A DNA stretch of 16,568 nt from Gemmatimonadota bacterium (GTDB lineage: Bacteria > Gemmatimonadota > Gemmatimonadetes > Longimicrobiales > Gaopeijiaceae): NCBI GenBank assembly GCA_007129525.1, contig SKVI01000379.1, positions 1 through 16,568 of the forward strand, read 5' to 3'. How positions within the stretch are numbered: position 1 is the stretch's first letter; every line of letters starts with the position of its first letter. A model generated the notes under the pieces. It saw only the letters and a list, made by a program, of their open reading frames with translations, was not told where the DNA came from and did not search any database. The position numbers and the translations under genes were made by a program. Of this stretch, positions 1-8,100 are shown one piece after another.

Positions 1-154
1 CCCGGGTGCCGCGGGACCCCATCTCTCCCCGGGTCAGGTCCAGAATGCCCACCCGTTCCCCCAGGGCGACGCTCCTGGCCAGCGCGCCCCCGCAGAGGAG
101 TTCCGCGTCATCGGGATGTGCGAATACCGCGAGAACGTCGAGATCGTAGCTCAT
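1..154 (-). CDS. bshB1: BshB1-like LmbE/PIG-L family deacetylase, N-terminal part (cut by window edge)
   Basis: This is the 5' end of a gene running left off the window; 51 codons are visible from an ATG at 154. The protein begins MSYDLDVLAVFAHPDDAELL, with the LmbE/PIG-L zinc motif AHPDDAEL at residues 12-19 (His13 and Asp16 are expected metal ligands), then DLTRGEMGSRGT near residue 39. An LTRGE-G-RGT segment following AHPDD is typical of BshB1, which deacetylates GlcNAc-malate to GlcN-malate in bacillithiol synthesis. Other LmbE-family amidohydrolases share the first motif, so the exact substrate is inferred. A TGA lies in frame at 188-190 and no other start codon falls between it and the ATG. 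No clear Shine-Dalgarno sequence precedes the ATG. The gene sits 73 bp after the second ABC permease on the same strand, so co-transcription is possible. Confidence 0.82.
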   Translation of the reverse strand, partial: MSYDLDVLAVFAHPDDAELLCGGALARSVALGERVGILDLTRGEMGSRGTR

Positions 155-227
155 GTGATCGGGAGGGTGGAGGACGTGAAGGAAGAGTCAGCCGAGCTCT
201 GCGCCGGGCCGGGTCCGCGGTGTCGGG

Positions 228-1529
228 CTATTCTGCCCTCAGGGCCCGGACTGGTTCCATTCGGGCGGCTCGGGCCGCCGGGATGAGTCCGAACAGCATA
301 CCGGTCACGACGGCCATGGCCAAGCTGGCGGCCACGGCCCAGATGGGGATGGAGGCGGGGATGGGGGTCAGGGCCGCCACGGCCCAGGCCAGCCCGGCGC
401 CTGCCAGGAGTCCGGTCCCTCCACCCAGGAGGGTGAGAACCCCGGCCTCCACCAGGAACTGCCACAGGATCTCGGGTCGGGAGGCTCCCACCGCCTTTCG
501 GATACCGATCTCCCGGGTCCGCTCCGTCACCGAGATCATCATGATCCCCACCACCCCGACCCCTCCCACCAGGAGTCCCACCGATGACAGGGCCAGCATG
601 ACGATGAAGAACACGGCGGTGAACTGATCGAAGAACTCCAGGAGCTGGGTCGAGCGCATGACGGCGAAGTTGTTGGGGGCGCCGGGCGCCAACCCCCGCA
701 TGGTTCGCATTGCACCGATGACCTGGTCCTCGGCCACCGACTGATGCACATCGTCCCGGGGCACCACGGCGAGCTGCAGCCATTCCTGTGAGACGCCCAG
801 TCGCCGCACCGCCGTGGTATGGGGAACGATGACCAGGTGGGGGTCCTGGCCCTCGAACAGATTCGGGGCCGGATCAAAGACGCCCACCACGGTGAGGGGG
901 ACGGGCCGGTTCTCGCCGGAGGAAGCCCGGATTCGTCTTCCCACCGCCTCTTCTTCCTGGAAGAGATCCTCGGCGAGCTGTCTGGAGAGCACCACCACGG
1001 TCCGGGCATCCCGGACTTCGGCCGACACGAAGTTGCGGCCGGCAATGAAGCTCCCGGCCCGAAAATCGGTCCATGACGCGGCTTCACCGGTGCCCTGGAT
1101 TCCAGTGACCCGGGTGCCGTCATAACTCAGTTCGAGGCCGCTCCCCATACCCGGAGTCTGGAAGGGAACAGTCACTACGGCTCCCTCCACGGCGGCGAGG
1201 CCGTCGACCCGCCGCGCCTCTTCCTGGGTGATGGGCGGGCGGTTCCACCAGGGGGGGCGTCCGGTTCCGTCCTGCACCAGTTGCACGTCGGAGAGGTCGA
1301 AGCGCATCACAAAGAAATTCCGGGGGCCCACCGTCTCGATCCCCTCGGCCACCGATGCACGGATGCCGCTGATGAGGGCGGCCATGACGACCACCACCAT
1401 GACTCCGATGGCCACACCCAGGATCGTGAGACCCGAGCGGAAGAGGTTGGATCGGATCGACCCGAGGCCGATGCGTATGCCTTCCTTCAGCCCATAGGCA
1501 ATGCGACCTATACTTCGTAGGCTATTCAT
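228..1529 (-). CDS. MacB/FtsX-type ABC transporter permease (second of pair)
   Basis: A 433-residue inner-membrane permease of the MacB type. An N-terminal membrane helix (about residues 20-48, containing ILGVAIGVMVVVVMAALISG) is followed by a large periplasmic MacB core domain. The C-terminal FtsX domain has three membrane helices. The cytoplasmic coupling segment TERTREIGIRKAVGA begins at residue 335 and normally contacts the ATPase. There is no fused nucleotide-binding domain, unlike E. coli MacB, which carries its ATPase at the N terminus. I chose the ATG at 1529 because homology begins there, GAGG lies upstream, and the 58 codons open before it merely shadow the previous gene. It overlaps the end of the upstream permease by 8 bp, which implies translational coupling and probably a heterodimeric permease. 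The substrate is unknown; this subfamily exports lipoproteins, peptides or drugs. Confidence 0.9.
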   Translation of the reverse strand: MNSLRSIGRIAYGLKEGIRIGLGSIRSNLFRSGLTILGVAIGVMVVVVMAALISGIRASVAEGIETVGPRNFFVMRFDLSDVQLVQDGTGRPPWWNRPPITQEEARRVDGLAAVEGAVVTVPFQTPGMGSGLELSYDGTRVTGIQGTGEAASWTDFRAGSFIAGRNFVSAEVRDARTVVVLSRQLAEDLFQEEEAVGRRIRASSGENRPVPLTVVGVFDPAPNLFEGQDPHLVIVPHTTAVRRLGVSQEWLQLAVVPRDDVHQSVAEDQVIGAMRTMRGLAPGAPNNFAVMRSTQLLEFFDQFTAVFFIVMLALSSVGLLVGGVGVVGIMMISVTERTREIGIRKAVGASRPEILWQFLVEAGVLTLLGGGTGLLAGAGLAWAVAALTPIPASIPIWAVAASLAMAVVTGMLFGLIPAARAARMEPVRALRAE

Positions 1530-2763
1530 ACCTGAGGGCCTCCACCGGATCCAGCTTCGAGGCCTGAAGCGCGGGGTACACGCCGGCCGCGATCCCGACC
1601 ATGAGACCCAGAGCGACACCCAGCCCGATCCAGTGGGGCGCCACCGCGGCCGGAAGGGGAGTGAGGGACCGTACGGCCCAGGTGAGCCCGATACCCACGG
1701 CAACGCCGACGACCGCTCCCACCCCCGACAGCGTGGCCGACTCCACCAGGAACTGGCTCACGATGTCCCTTCGCCGCGCCCCGATGGCCATCCGAACCCC
1801 GATTTCCCGGGTCCGCTCCATGACCGACATCAGCATGATATTCATGATGACGATCCCGCCCACCACCAACGATATTCCCACGAGCCCGGGCAGGGCCAGA
1901 AAGAGGATCGTGGCGATCTGATCCCAGAACGCCAGGGCATCGTCCGAGCTCTCCACCTCGAAGTTGTTGGGCTCGGCGGGCCGAAGTCCCCGATGCAGGC
2001 GTAGCACGATCTCGGTCTCGGACATGGCGCTGCGAATATCCCCCGGGTCCAGGGTCTGGACAGCGATGTTGCCCACGGTACGCGGCTCGGACATGAAGCG
2101 GGTGATCGGCGAGTGGGCCGGAACCAGCGCCACGTTGTCCATGGAGATCCCCAGCAGGGTTCCCTGCTCCTCCAGGACCCCCACGACCCGAAAGGGGAAC
2201 CCCCGGACCCGGATGCGCTCGCCCAGGGGACTCGTGTCGTCGAAGAGAGCCCGGGCCACGCTGCTCCCCAGGATCGCCACCGGGACCCCGCGAGCGGCCT
2301 CCTGCGGAGAGAATGGACGGCCGTCCTGTATCCGGAAGGTCCGGATGTCAAGGATCTCTTCCGAAATGGCGGAGATCTGGATCCCCTCGACCCGCACCCC
2401 CTGGGCGCTCTGAATCTCGCCGCTCATGCGGCTCTCCACCCCCACCCGGGCCGGCATGCTGAGCCCGGCCCGAATGGCGTCCGCTTCCTCATGGGTGAGG
2501 CGGGGACGACGCTGCCACTCCCGGATCTGGCTGTCCTGGGTGGCCACCTGCACCGACGGGGTGCGCAGCACCTGAATCGTGTTGACGCCGAAGATCTGCT
2601 GGGCGAAGTCCTCGGAGATGTAGCGATCCATGCCTTCCACCACGCTCACCACCACCACCAGGAACATGACGCCGATGGCCACCCCCAGGAGGCTGAATGA
2701 GCTCTTCAGCTTCTCCTGGCGGATCTGGTGAAAGGCCAGTCGGACGCCTTCGAGGAAGTGCAT
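1522..2763 (-). CDS. MacB/FtsX-type ABC transporter permease (first of pair)
   Basis: A 413-residue permease built like its downstream neighbour. A first membrane helix (residues about 21-43, SFSLLGVAIGVMFLVVVVSV) precedes a periplasmic core of about 240 residues. Three C-terminal membrane helices follow (about 285-312, 340-365 and 376-397). The FtsX coupling motif ERTREIGVRMAIGA begins at residue 316, and the protein ends DPVEALRYE, typical of MacB-like permeases. It lacks a Walker A/B ATPase domain. The ATG at 2763 matches the usual N terminus. The nearest purine-rich run, GGAGG at 2781-2785 on this strand, is about 17 nt away, too far for ideal initiation, so coupling to the adaptor gene 22 bp upstream is likely. 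Together with the adaptor it would form an envelope-spanning ABC exporter once an ATPase is supplied. Confidence 0.9.
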   Translation of the reverse strand: MHFLEGVRLAFHQIRQEKLKSSFSLLGVAIGVMFLVVVVSVVEGMDRYISEDFAQQIFGVNTIQVLRTPSVQVATQDSQIREWQRRPRLTHEEADAIRAGLSMPARVGVESRMSGEIQSAQGVRVEGIQISAISEEILDIRTFRIQDGRPFSPQEAARGVPVAILGSSVARALFDDTSPLGERIRVRGFPFRVVGVLEEQGTLLGISMDNVALVPAHSPITRFMSEPRTVGNIAVQTLDPGDIRSAMSETEIVLRLHRGLRPAEPNNFEVESSDDALAFWDQIATILFLALPGLVGISLVVGGIVIMNIMLMSVMERTREIGVRMAIGARRRDIVSQFLVESATLSGVGAVVGVAVGIGLTWAVRSLTPLPAAVAPHWIGLGVALGLMVGIAAGVYPALQASKLDPVEALRYE

Positions 2764-2785
2764 GATGGACCTGAGTGACGCCTCC

Positions 2786-4006
2786 TCAGCGCCCGTCGGA
2801 CGGGACGGACATGACCCGCACCGACTGGCCGTCCTGCAGCTCCTGGATCTGCTGGAAGGGACCGCTCACCACGGTGTCGCCCGCCGAGAGCCCGGAAAGG
2901 ACCTCGAAGTGTTCTCGGCCTGTGATTCCCAGCTCGACAGGGGTGAAGTGTGCCGTGCCGTCCCGGACTACGAAGACCCCCTCGCGGCGCGCTTCGTCGT
3001 CGTCCCCGCCGTTCTGGTCTCTTCGGGTGGTGACGGCGATGATGGGGGCCGCCAGAGCGTTCGTACGCGCTTCCACCACGATGTCGGCGGTGGCCGAAAG
3101 GTCCGGCCACAGCGCCCCCGGTGGATCCAGGAGGGTGAGGATGACCTCGTAGTCCACCGAGCTGCCCTGGCCCGTGCCCCCGGTCTGGTTCCGGATGGCC
3201 GAGCTGCCGATCTTGGCCACCTGGGCGGCGTAGCTGTTGCCGGGGAAGGCGTCCAGCTCCACCATGGCCGAATCTCCCACCGACACTCGAGGAACGTCGG
3301 TTTCGTCAACGGCCAGAACGGCCTCCACCACCGAGAGGTCGCTGATGGTCATGAGGAGCGATCCGGGGTTGTTCATGGTTCCCACCACCACCGTTTCCCC
3401 TTCCTCGATGTCCAGTCGGGTGATCCGCCCCGAGATGGGTGCCCGGATGGTGGTGCGGAGGAGGTCGTCTTCCGCCTCCTCTACCCCGGCCCGGGCCTGT
3501 TCGACGCCGTGTTGGGCCGACTCCAGGAGGGAGCGCTGGACCTCGAGTTGGGTTTCGGCCTCCTGGAACGCCTGCTGGCTCACCAGGCCCGGATCCCGTT
3601 CCCGAAGGGCCTCGAGACGCTCCAGCTCCCGCTGGGCCTGGAGGTGCCCGGCCCGCTGCTGGGCCACCTGCGCCTGGGCCTGGCTGAGGTTGGCCCGGGC
3701 CCGAGCGAGCTGTGCCTGCAGGCGGCTGGGGTCGATGACCATGAGAATGTCGTCCCGTTCCACCTCGTCGCCTTCGTCAACGTTGAGCTGGATGACTCGG
3801 CCCTGGACATCGGACGAGATGCTGACCTGGCGCCGAGCCCGGACGCTCCCCGTGGCGGTGATGGTGGAGATGAGTTCCCGTTCGGCCACCTCGGTGACCC
3901 GTACTTCCGCTCCGCGGTCCTGAGAATACGCATAGCTCACCGCGGCAGCGATGCCCACGAGGATCAAGGTGACGGTGCCCAGCAGGACTTTCCGACTCCG
4001 GCTCAT
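2786..4006 (-). CDS. MacA-like periplasmic adaptor (HlyD/RND membrane fusion family)
   Basis: A 406-residue periplasmic adaptor. An N-terminal membrane anchor (residues about 8-26) is followed by the first half of a barrel-sandwich/lipoyl domain (about 60-98, with VQGRVIQLNVDEGDEVERDD). A long alpha-helical hairpin rich in Gln, Glu, Ala and Arg heptads spans about 97-182. The second lipoyl half is at about 183-222 (TTIRAPISGRITRLDIEEGE), followed by beta-barrel and membrane-proximal domains. RAPISGRI is a strong family signature. The C-terminal part contains a charged loop, RRDQNGGDDDEARRE, that looks like a surface insertion. GAGGA sits 7 nt before the ATG. Such adaptors link inner-membrane MacB-type permeases to a TolC-family channel. 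The two permeases follow directly, which fits; a TolC-like gene lies about 11 kb away in another unit. Confidence 0.92.
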   Translation of the reverse strand: MSRSRKVLLGTVTLILVGIAAAVSYAYSQDRGAEVRVTEVAERELISTITATGSVRARRQVSISSDVQGRVIQLNVDEGDEVERDDILMVIDPSRLQAQLARARANLSQAQAQVAQQRAGHLQAQRELERLEALRERDPGLVSQQAFQEAETQLEVQRSLLESAQHGVEQARAGVEEAEDDLLRTTIRAPISGRITRLDIEEGETVVVGTMNNPGSLLMTISDLSVVEAVLAVDETDVPRVSVGDSAMVELDAFPGNSYAAQVAKIGSSAIRNQTGGTGQGSSVDYEVILTLLDPPGALWPDLSATADIVVEARTNALAAPIIAVTTRRDQNGGDDDEARREGVFVVRDGTAHFTPVELGITGREHFEVLSGLSAGDTVVSGPFQQIQELQDGQSVRVMSVPSDGR

Positions 4007-4061
4007 GACAGGGTCCTCAGCAGCTCAGGAGAATTGATGCGGGCAGACGTGCCTGCCGGTT

Positions 4062-4080
4062 TTCAGGTCCATGACCTGAA
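4062..4080. promoter_or_regulatory. Perfect dyad, candidate operator of the export operon
   Basis: The sequence TTCAGGTC-CAT-GACCTGAA has 8-bp perfectly complementary arms around 3 bases, about 55 bp before the adaptor start codon. Neither strand has a T-run after it, so an intrinsic terminator is unlikely. A 19-bp dyad in an efflux-operon leader suits binding by a dimeric repressor or activator, but no regulator gene of that type lies in the window. The role is inferred from symmetry and position only. Confidence 0.4.
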
Positions 4081-4112
4081 TCCCTCTTCCGACCTCCCTA
4101 CGGATCCAGTGG

Positions 4113-4131
4113 CCGGTGTTCTTCACACCGG
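4113..4131 (-). terminator. Stem-loop between secreted-protein gene and adaptor, weak terminator candidate
   Basis: CCGGTGT-TCTTC-ACACCGG forms a 7-bp GC-rich stem with a 5-nt loop, about 80 bp after the stop codon of the secreted-protein gene. There is no U-tract after it on either strand, so it may only slow polymerase, protect an mRNA end, or bind a protein. Confidence 0.25.
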
Positions 4132-4209
4132 TGCCGGGATCGACGGACGGCGTTGGGGGGAGACCGCGGGAGGAGGAAGCATGTGCCGACGCCCAGTCCG
4201 GGGCAAGGG

Positions 4210-4911
4210 TCAGGGAAGCTGTTCCCGTTCGGCCACGTAACCACGCTCGGTGAACTCCAGGCGGAGCACTCGTCCCTCGCCGTCGACCCAGAGCTCCCGG
4301 GTCTCGCCACTCCCCTCGAGTCGGTAGTGCCGAGCTGTGGTGTCTTGTCCCCCGATCTGGATCTGCGCATCTCCCACCCGCGTGACCGAGAGATTGAACT
4401 GCTGGCCCTCACGAGGTACGATGACCGGAACGGATCCGCCCTCGGGGCCGACCCTCGACGTGACGAAGTAGTACTGGTGCGCCACGTCGGTGTCCAGGAG
4501 GATGGTGCCGGGAGTGGCTCGATGTTCACGCTCCTGCTCCCCCCGCTCCGACGAGATCCGGGTTCGATAGCGGCGGTCACCCAGCTCGACGCGGATCTCT
4601 TCCTGGCGGTGGCCCGTGACCCTGATCTGGTATGCCGACACGACCATCTCCGATCCGGAGGCCTGGAGGGCCGGCCTGAGGTCTACCCGCCCCTCCGGGA
4701 CGTCCATCTGGATCTCGGCGGTGGCGATGACCTGGGCCTCGACCCCGGATCCGGCCCGTCGAATGGCGAAGGTCTCGGTGCCCACCTGCGCACCGTCGAT
4801 GAAGATCCGCATGGTGCCCTCGTCGAGGGTGACACTCTGGGATTCCACCGTGCCCGGCACGAGGAGAACGGACAGGATGAGGCCTGGAAGCAAGAACCGA
4901 ACAGAAGGCAT
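4210..4911 (-). CDS. Secreted/periplasmic protein of unknown function, DUF3108-like character
   Basis: A 233-residue protein with a Sec-type signal peptide: basic start, hydrophobic core at about residues 5-20, likely cleavage near VES-QS at 24. The mature part has alternating polar and hydrophobic strands typical of a beta-rich periplasmic protein. It opens with MRIFIDGAQVGTETFAIRR (residues 34-52). That resembles the start of DUF3108-type envelope proteins, where a G-x-E-x-F element is common, but I cannot confirm the family. There is no lipobox cysteine and no enzymatic motif. The ATG at 4911 gives the signal peptide directly; the upstream GGGA is a weak ribosome-binding site. It is divergent from the giant histidine kinase and lies upstream of the export operon on the same strand. 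A link to either is only positional. Confidence 0.72.
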   Translation of the reverse strand: MPSVRFLLPGLILSVLLVPGTVESQSVTLDEGTMRIFIDGAQVGTETFAIRRAGSGVEAQVIATAEIQMDVPEGRVDLRPALQASGSEMVVSAYQIRVTGHRQEEIRVELGDRRYRTRISSERGEQEREHRATPGTILLDTDVAHQYYFVTSRVGPEGGSVPVIVPREGQQFNLSVTRVGDAQIQIGGQDTTARHYRLEGSGETRELWVDGEGRVLRLEFTERGYVAEREQLP

Positions 4912-5160
4912 GGATTTCCCGTGGTGGGGGTGAACGGGAGCGGGACACCGATGGAACGGGTCCTTCGTGGTATCGCCGGAGTCGAATGCGGCCTTTCCGA
5001 GGCCGGGTGTCGAAACGGAACCGAATCGGTACTCGTGCTGTTACCCTCAGCGGGGGTGTCCGGTCCGCCTGACCCGGCGCCGGCGTGAAATCGCCGGGTA
5101 CGGCGCGATGCCCACGACCCCCGATGACCCATCACACCGCCCCCTGAACCGGCACACGCC
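4912..5160. promoter_or_regulatory. Divergent intergenic region between secreted-protein gene and histidine kinase
   Basis: This 249-bp gap must carry promoters for both flanking genes. I see no confident -35/-10 pair. Visible symmetry includes a small stem-loop at 4990-5004 (GGCCT-TTCCG-AGGCC), a short ACCG-AAT-CGGT dyad just downstream, and the CCGGCG inverted repeat at 5080-5097. The open frames crossing it are not coding-like, and the kinase frame is closed by a TGA at 5125-5127. Confidence 0.45.
5080..5097. promoter_or_regulatory. Inverted repeat upstream of the histidine kinase
   Basis: CCGGCG-TGAAAT-CGCCGG is a perfect 6-bp inverted repeat with a 6-bp spacer, ending about 63 bp before the assigned kinase start. 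It could be an operator or a 5'-UTR stem-loop. In DNA this GC-rich some chance symmetry is expected, so confidence is low. Confidence 0.25.
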
Positions 5161-8100
5161 TTGTCTCGACGCCAGATCCTTCCGCTCCTCTGCTTTCTCG
5201 GGGCCCTGGTGGCGATGGGTGCCTGGATCGCCGGGGCCGGCGCCTGGGCCTTGTTCCTGGCCACCGTCGGGATCGGAGCCAGCGTGTTGTTGGGGCCGCC
5301 GTCGGGGCGCCCTGCGGCGTTCTGCCTGGCGTTCCTCCTCGCTGGAATCACCCTGGGGTTCGCCGCCGAAGGGGACCTGCGCCGGTTCTCGGCCAACTGG
5401 GATCAGCATGTAGAGGATTGGGAAGCCAGGGTTCAGGACGACCTGGATCGCGATCTGGACTCCCTTCTTCGAAGGGCTGAGGCCGCGGTGGAGCGAGCCA
5501 GCGGCGCCTGGGGGGCGGCGGCCCGGGGAGACCAACCGACGCTGCCGGGAGGACTCATCGGCGAAGGGGTGAACGGGATGGCGGTTTTCGGTCCCGCCGG
5601 CGAACTGCTGGCATGGGATGGCTCGCATCAGGGGCCCTTTCCGGACCGGGTTCGCTCCGGCCAGGAGCGGTACCTGTACGAAGACGGCGCCCTCTTCGGG
5701 TATCTCTACGTCACGCATCCTCTTCCGGATGCCCGGGGCACCGCGGTGGCGGCAGCGCTTCTCCGAACTGACCTGCCTCCGGGCCTGGATCGGGACCGGG
5801 ACGACTTCGCCTCGCGCTTTCTCGATCGACGGGGCGCCCGGATCCATATCTCCCGCGAAGATCGGGTGGAAGACGAGAGCGTCTGGGACCTGCGGTGGGA
5901 GGAGCGAGTTCTCCTGAGTGTCACTCTGACCCCCCTCTCCGAAGCCGATTCGTTGGAGACCCGCGCCCTCTGGTGGGAGCGGGCCGTGGTCGTCCTCCTG
6001 CTCCTGGCCTGGCTCGGTGGGCTGAGGTGGATTCGGGGGTCCGGAATCGGGATGGCGCTGCACGGGACTGCGCTCGCGGCCCTCATCCTGATTCTTCCGC
6101 TGGGAAGGCTCATGGGCGCTTCGGAGCTCTTTTCGCCGGGAGGGTTGCTTCTGCCCGGCATTCCGGGTGTGACCCTGGGACACCTGCTGGTGCTGGGGGT
6201 GTCGGCCATATTCTTGCTTGGAGCGGCTCAACGGCATCCCACCCCCGACCTGCCACCCTGGATCACCATTCCCGCTGCTATTCTCCTGGCGGTGGGCGTC
6301 ATGGCCGGGATGGCCGAAGGGGCCTCCCATGAACTTCTCTCGGAGGGCGAGTGGGGGTGGGTCACCTTTCAGGCGGTGGCGTGTCTCCTGGTGGGTCTCC
6401 TGTTCACCCTGGCCCTCCTCCTCACCCGGGCCTCCGAGAGCGACCGGTTCGGTGTGGCCCTTCTGGTGGGGAGTGTGGGGGTGGTGGTGGTTCTGGCGGC
6501 GTTGGGGGCCTGGCGGGTCCGGACGGGACCGGAGATTCCGGTCTGGTCCGCTCTTCTCTGGATCGTCCCCCTGGCCATGGCCGCCGTGACGCTTCCCGCC
6601 GGCCGACGATGGGGTGACGGAGTGGTGCACCTGGCCCTCGGCCTTACCCTCGCCGCGGGGCTCACCCTTCCGTGGGCCTGGTCGCTTCGGGTGGAAGCCC
6701 AGATGGCGGTTGCCGAGGAAGAAATGGAGCGTCTGGGGACCCGTCCGGACCCATTCCTCGAGTTCCTCCTGCTGCGAGCGGGCGAGGAGGCCCAGGCGCT
6801 GGCGGCCACGGGTCGGAACGCCGTGGAAACCCTCTACGGCGCGTGGGTTCAGAGCGGACTGGCGGCGGAGGGAATGCCGGTGTGGCTCACCGTCTGGTCT
6901 CCGGACGGCGAGGCACAAGAGGAGCTCCGGATCGGAGTGACCGGAGAGCGTCCGGACCTCCCGCCGGACCTGGTGCAACAGGCCATCATCGAGAACGAGG
7001 TTCGGCTCCGGGGTTTCGACCTGGCCGACGTGCATTACGTATCCGTGGCTCCCCTCTCCCGGGGCGCCGTGATTTCGCTGGTGGTTCCGCCTCGGCGGAC
7101 ACTGGCTGCCCGGTCGCCCCTGGGTCCCCTCTTCTCGCCGGCCCGGGGCGAGCCGGATCCCCTGGTCCTGATTCCCCTCATGCCCGGCGAGGCGCCGGGG
7201 GCCACCGAAGGGATCGAATGGGTGCAGGCACCACACGGGTGGCAGGGGGAGCTGTATCTGGCCTTCCCCGACGAGATCTATCATGGACATTACATCTTGG
7301 AACTCCCAGGTCGAGCGCTCATCGTGGCTCGCAGCACGCTTCTCCTGCTTCTGGCTCTGGGGGGTGGAATCCTGGTGTGGGGTGCCGGAAGAAGGGTGGT
7401 TCGGGGCGACGGCACCATCCCCGGGGTGCTGGGTCCGTGGATCAGCTCCTTCCGGGGCCGGGTGACCCTGGCGCTCTTCGCCTTTTTCCTGGCCCCCTCG
7501 GTGGGGTTTGGGACCCTCGCCTACCAGACCCTCTCCGGGGCCGCCGTCCGTACGGCCGAGACCCTGGCGGAGCGAGCGGTGGAGGAGGCGGCCAGCTGGT
7601 ACGGGGAGGTGGGCGGTGCCATGGATGTACTGGCCCGCCGCGCGGGCTCCGACCTGCTCCTCTACGAAGAGGGCGAGCTGGTAGCCGGATCCCTTCCGGA
7701 GCTGGCCGACCTGGGACTCTACCAGGGATGGCTTCCTCCCGAACTTCACGGGCGGCTGGCGGAGGGCGAGGAGCTCATGAGCACCACCAAGGCCTCCCTG
7801 GGGGGATGGGACTACGTGGTGGCCTATCGGAGGATCGTCGGGGGTCAGGTCCTGGCCGCTCCAGCGCCCCTGCAAGCCGGCGCCACGGCGCTCCGCCAGC
7901 GGGACGTGGCCGATCTCATCGGGTTCGCGGTGGTGTTGGGTGCCGGGCTCTCGGTTCTGCTATCGTTTTTGGTGGGCCGCGCCCTGACCCGACCGATCCA
8001 GACTCTCCGGATTGCCTCGGAGCGGGTGGGGGCCGGAAACATGGGCGTCCACCTTCCCGAAGATCGAACCGACGAGTTCGGGGCGGTCTTCGGAGCCTTC

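Larger units (their letters stand above)
4007..4209. other. Intergenic leader of the adaptor-permease operon
   Basis: This 203-bp gap separates the secreted-protein gene from the adaptor, both on the minus strand. It holds a good ribosome-binding site for the adaptor (GAGGA, 4012-4016), a perfect 8-bp dyad at 4062-4080, a weaker inverted repeat around 4042-4058 (GGCAG/CTGCC) and a 7-bp stem-loop at 4113-4131. I see no convincing -35/-10 pair and no open frame that looks coding. Confidence 0.5.

Noticed and set aside
1530..1703. 58-codon N-terminal extension of the second permease
   Set aside because: The sequence is Pro/Arg/Ser-rich and overlaps the end of the first permease in another frame. 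Family homology begins at the ATG at 1529.
2762..4240. Long open frame on the plus strand opposite the adaptor gene (492 codons)
   Set aside because: It is antisense to a clear HlyD-family gene. Its translation has no domain logic, and such frames arise from GC-rich third positions.
5047..7875. 942-codon open frame on the minus strand within the kinase gene
   Set aside because: The translation is rich in Gly, Pro, Arg, His and Gln without hydrophobic cores or motifs. The opposite strand carries a continuous kinase with every catalytic box.
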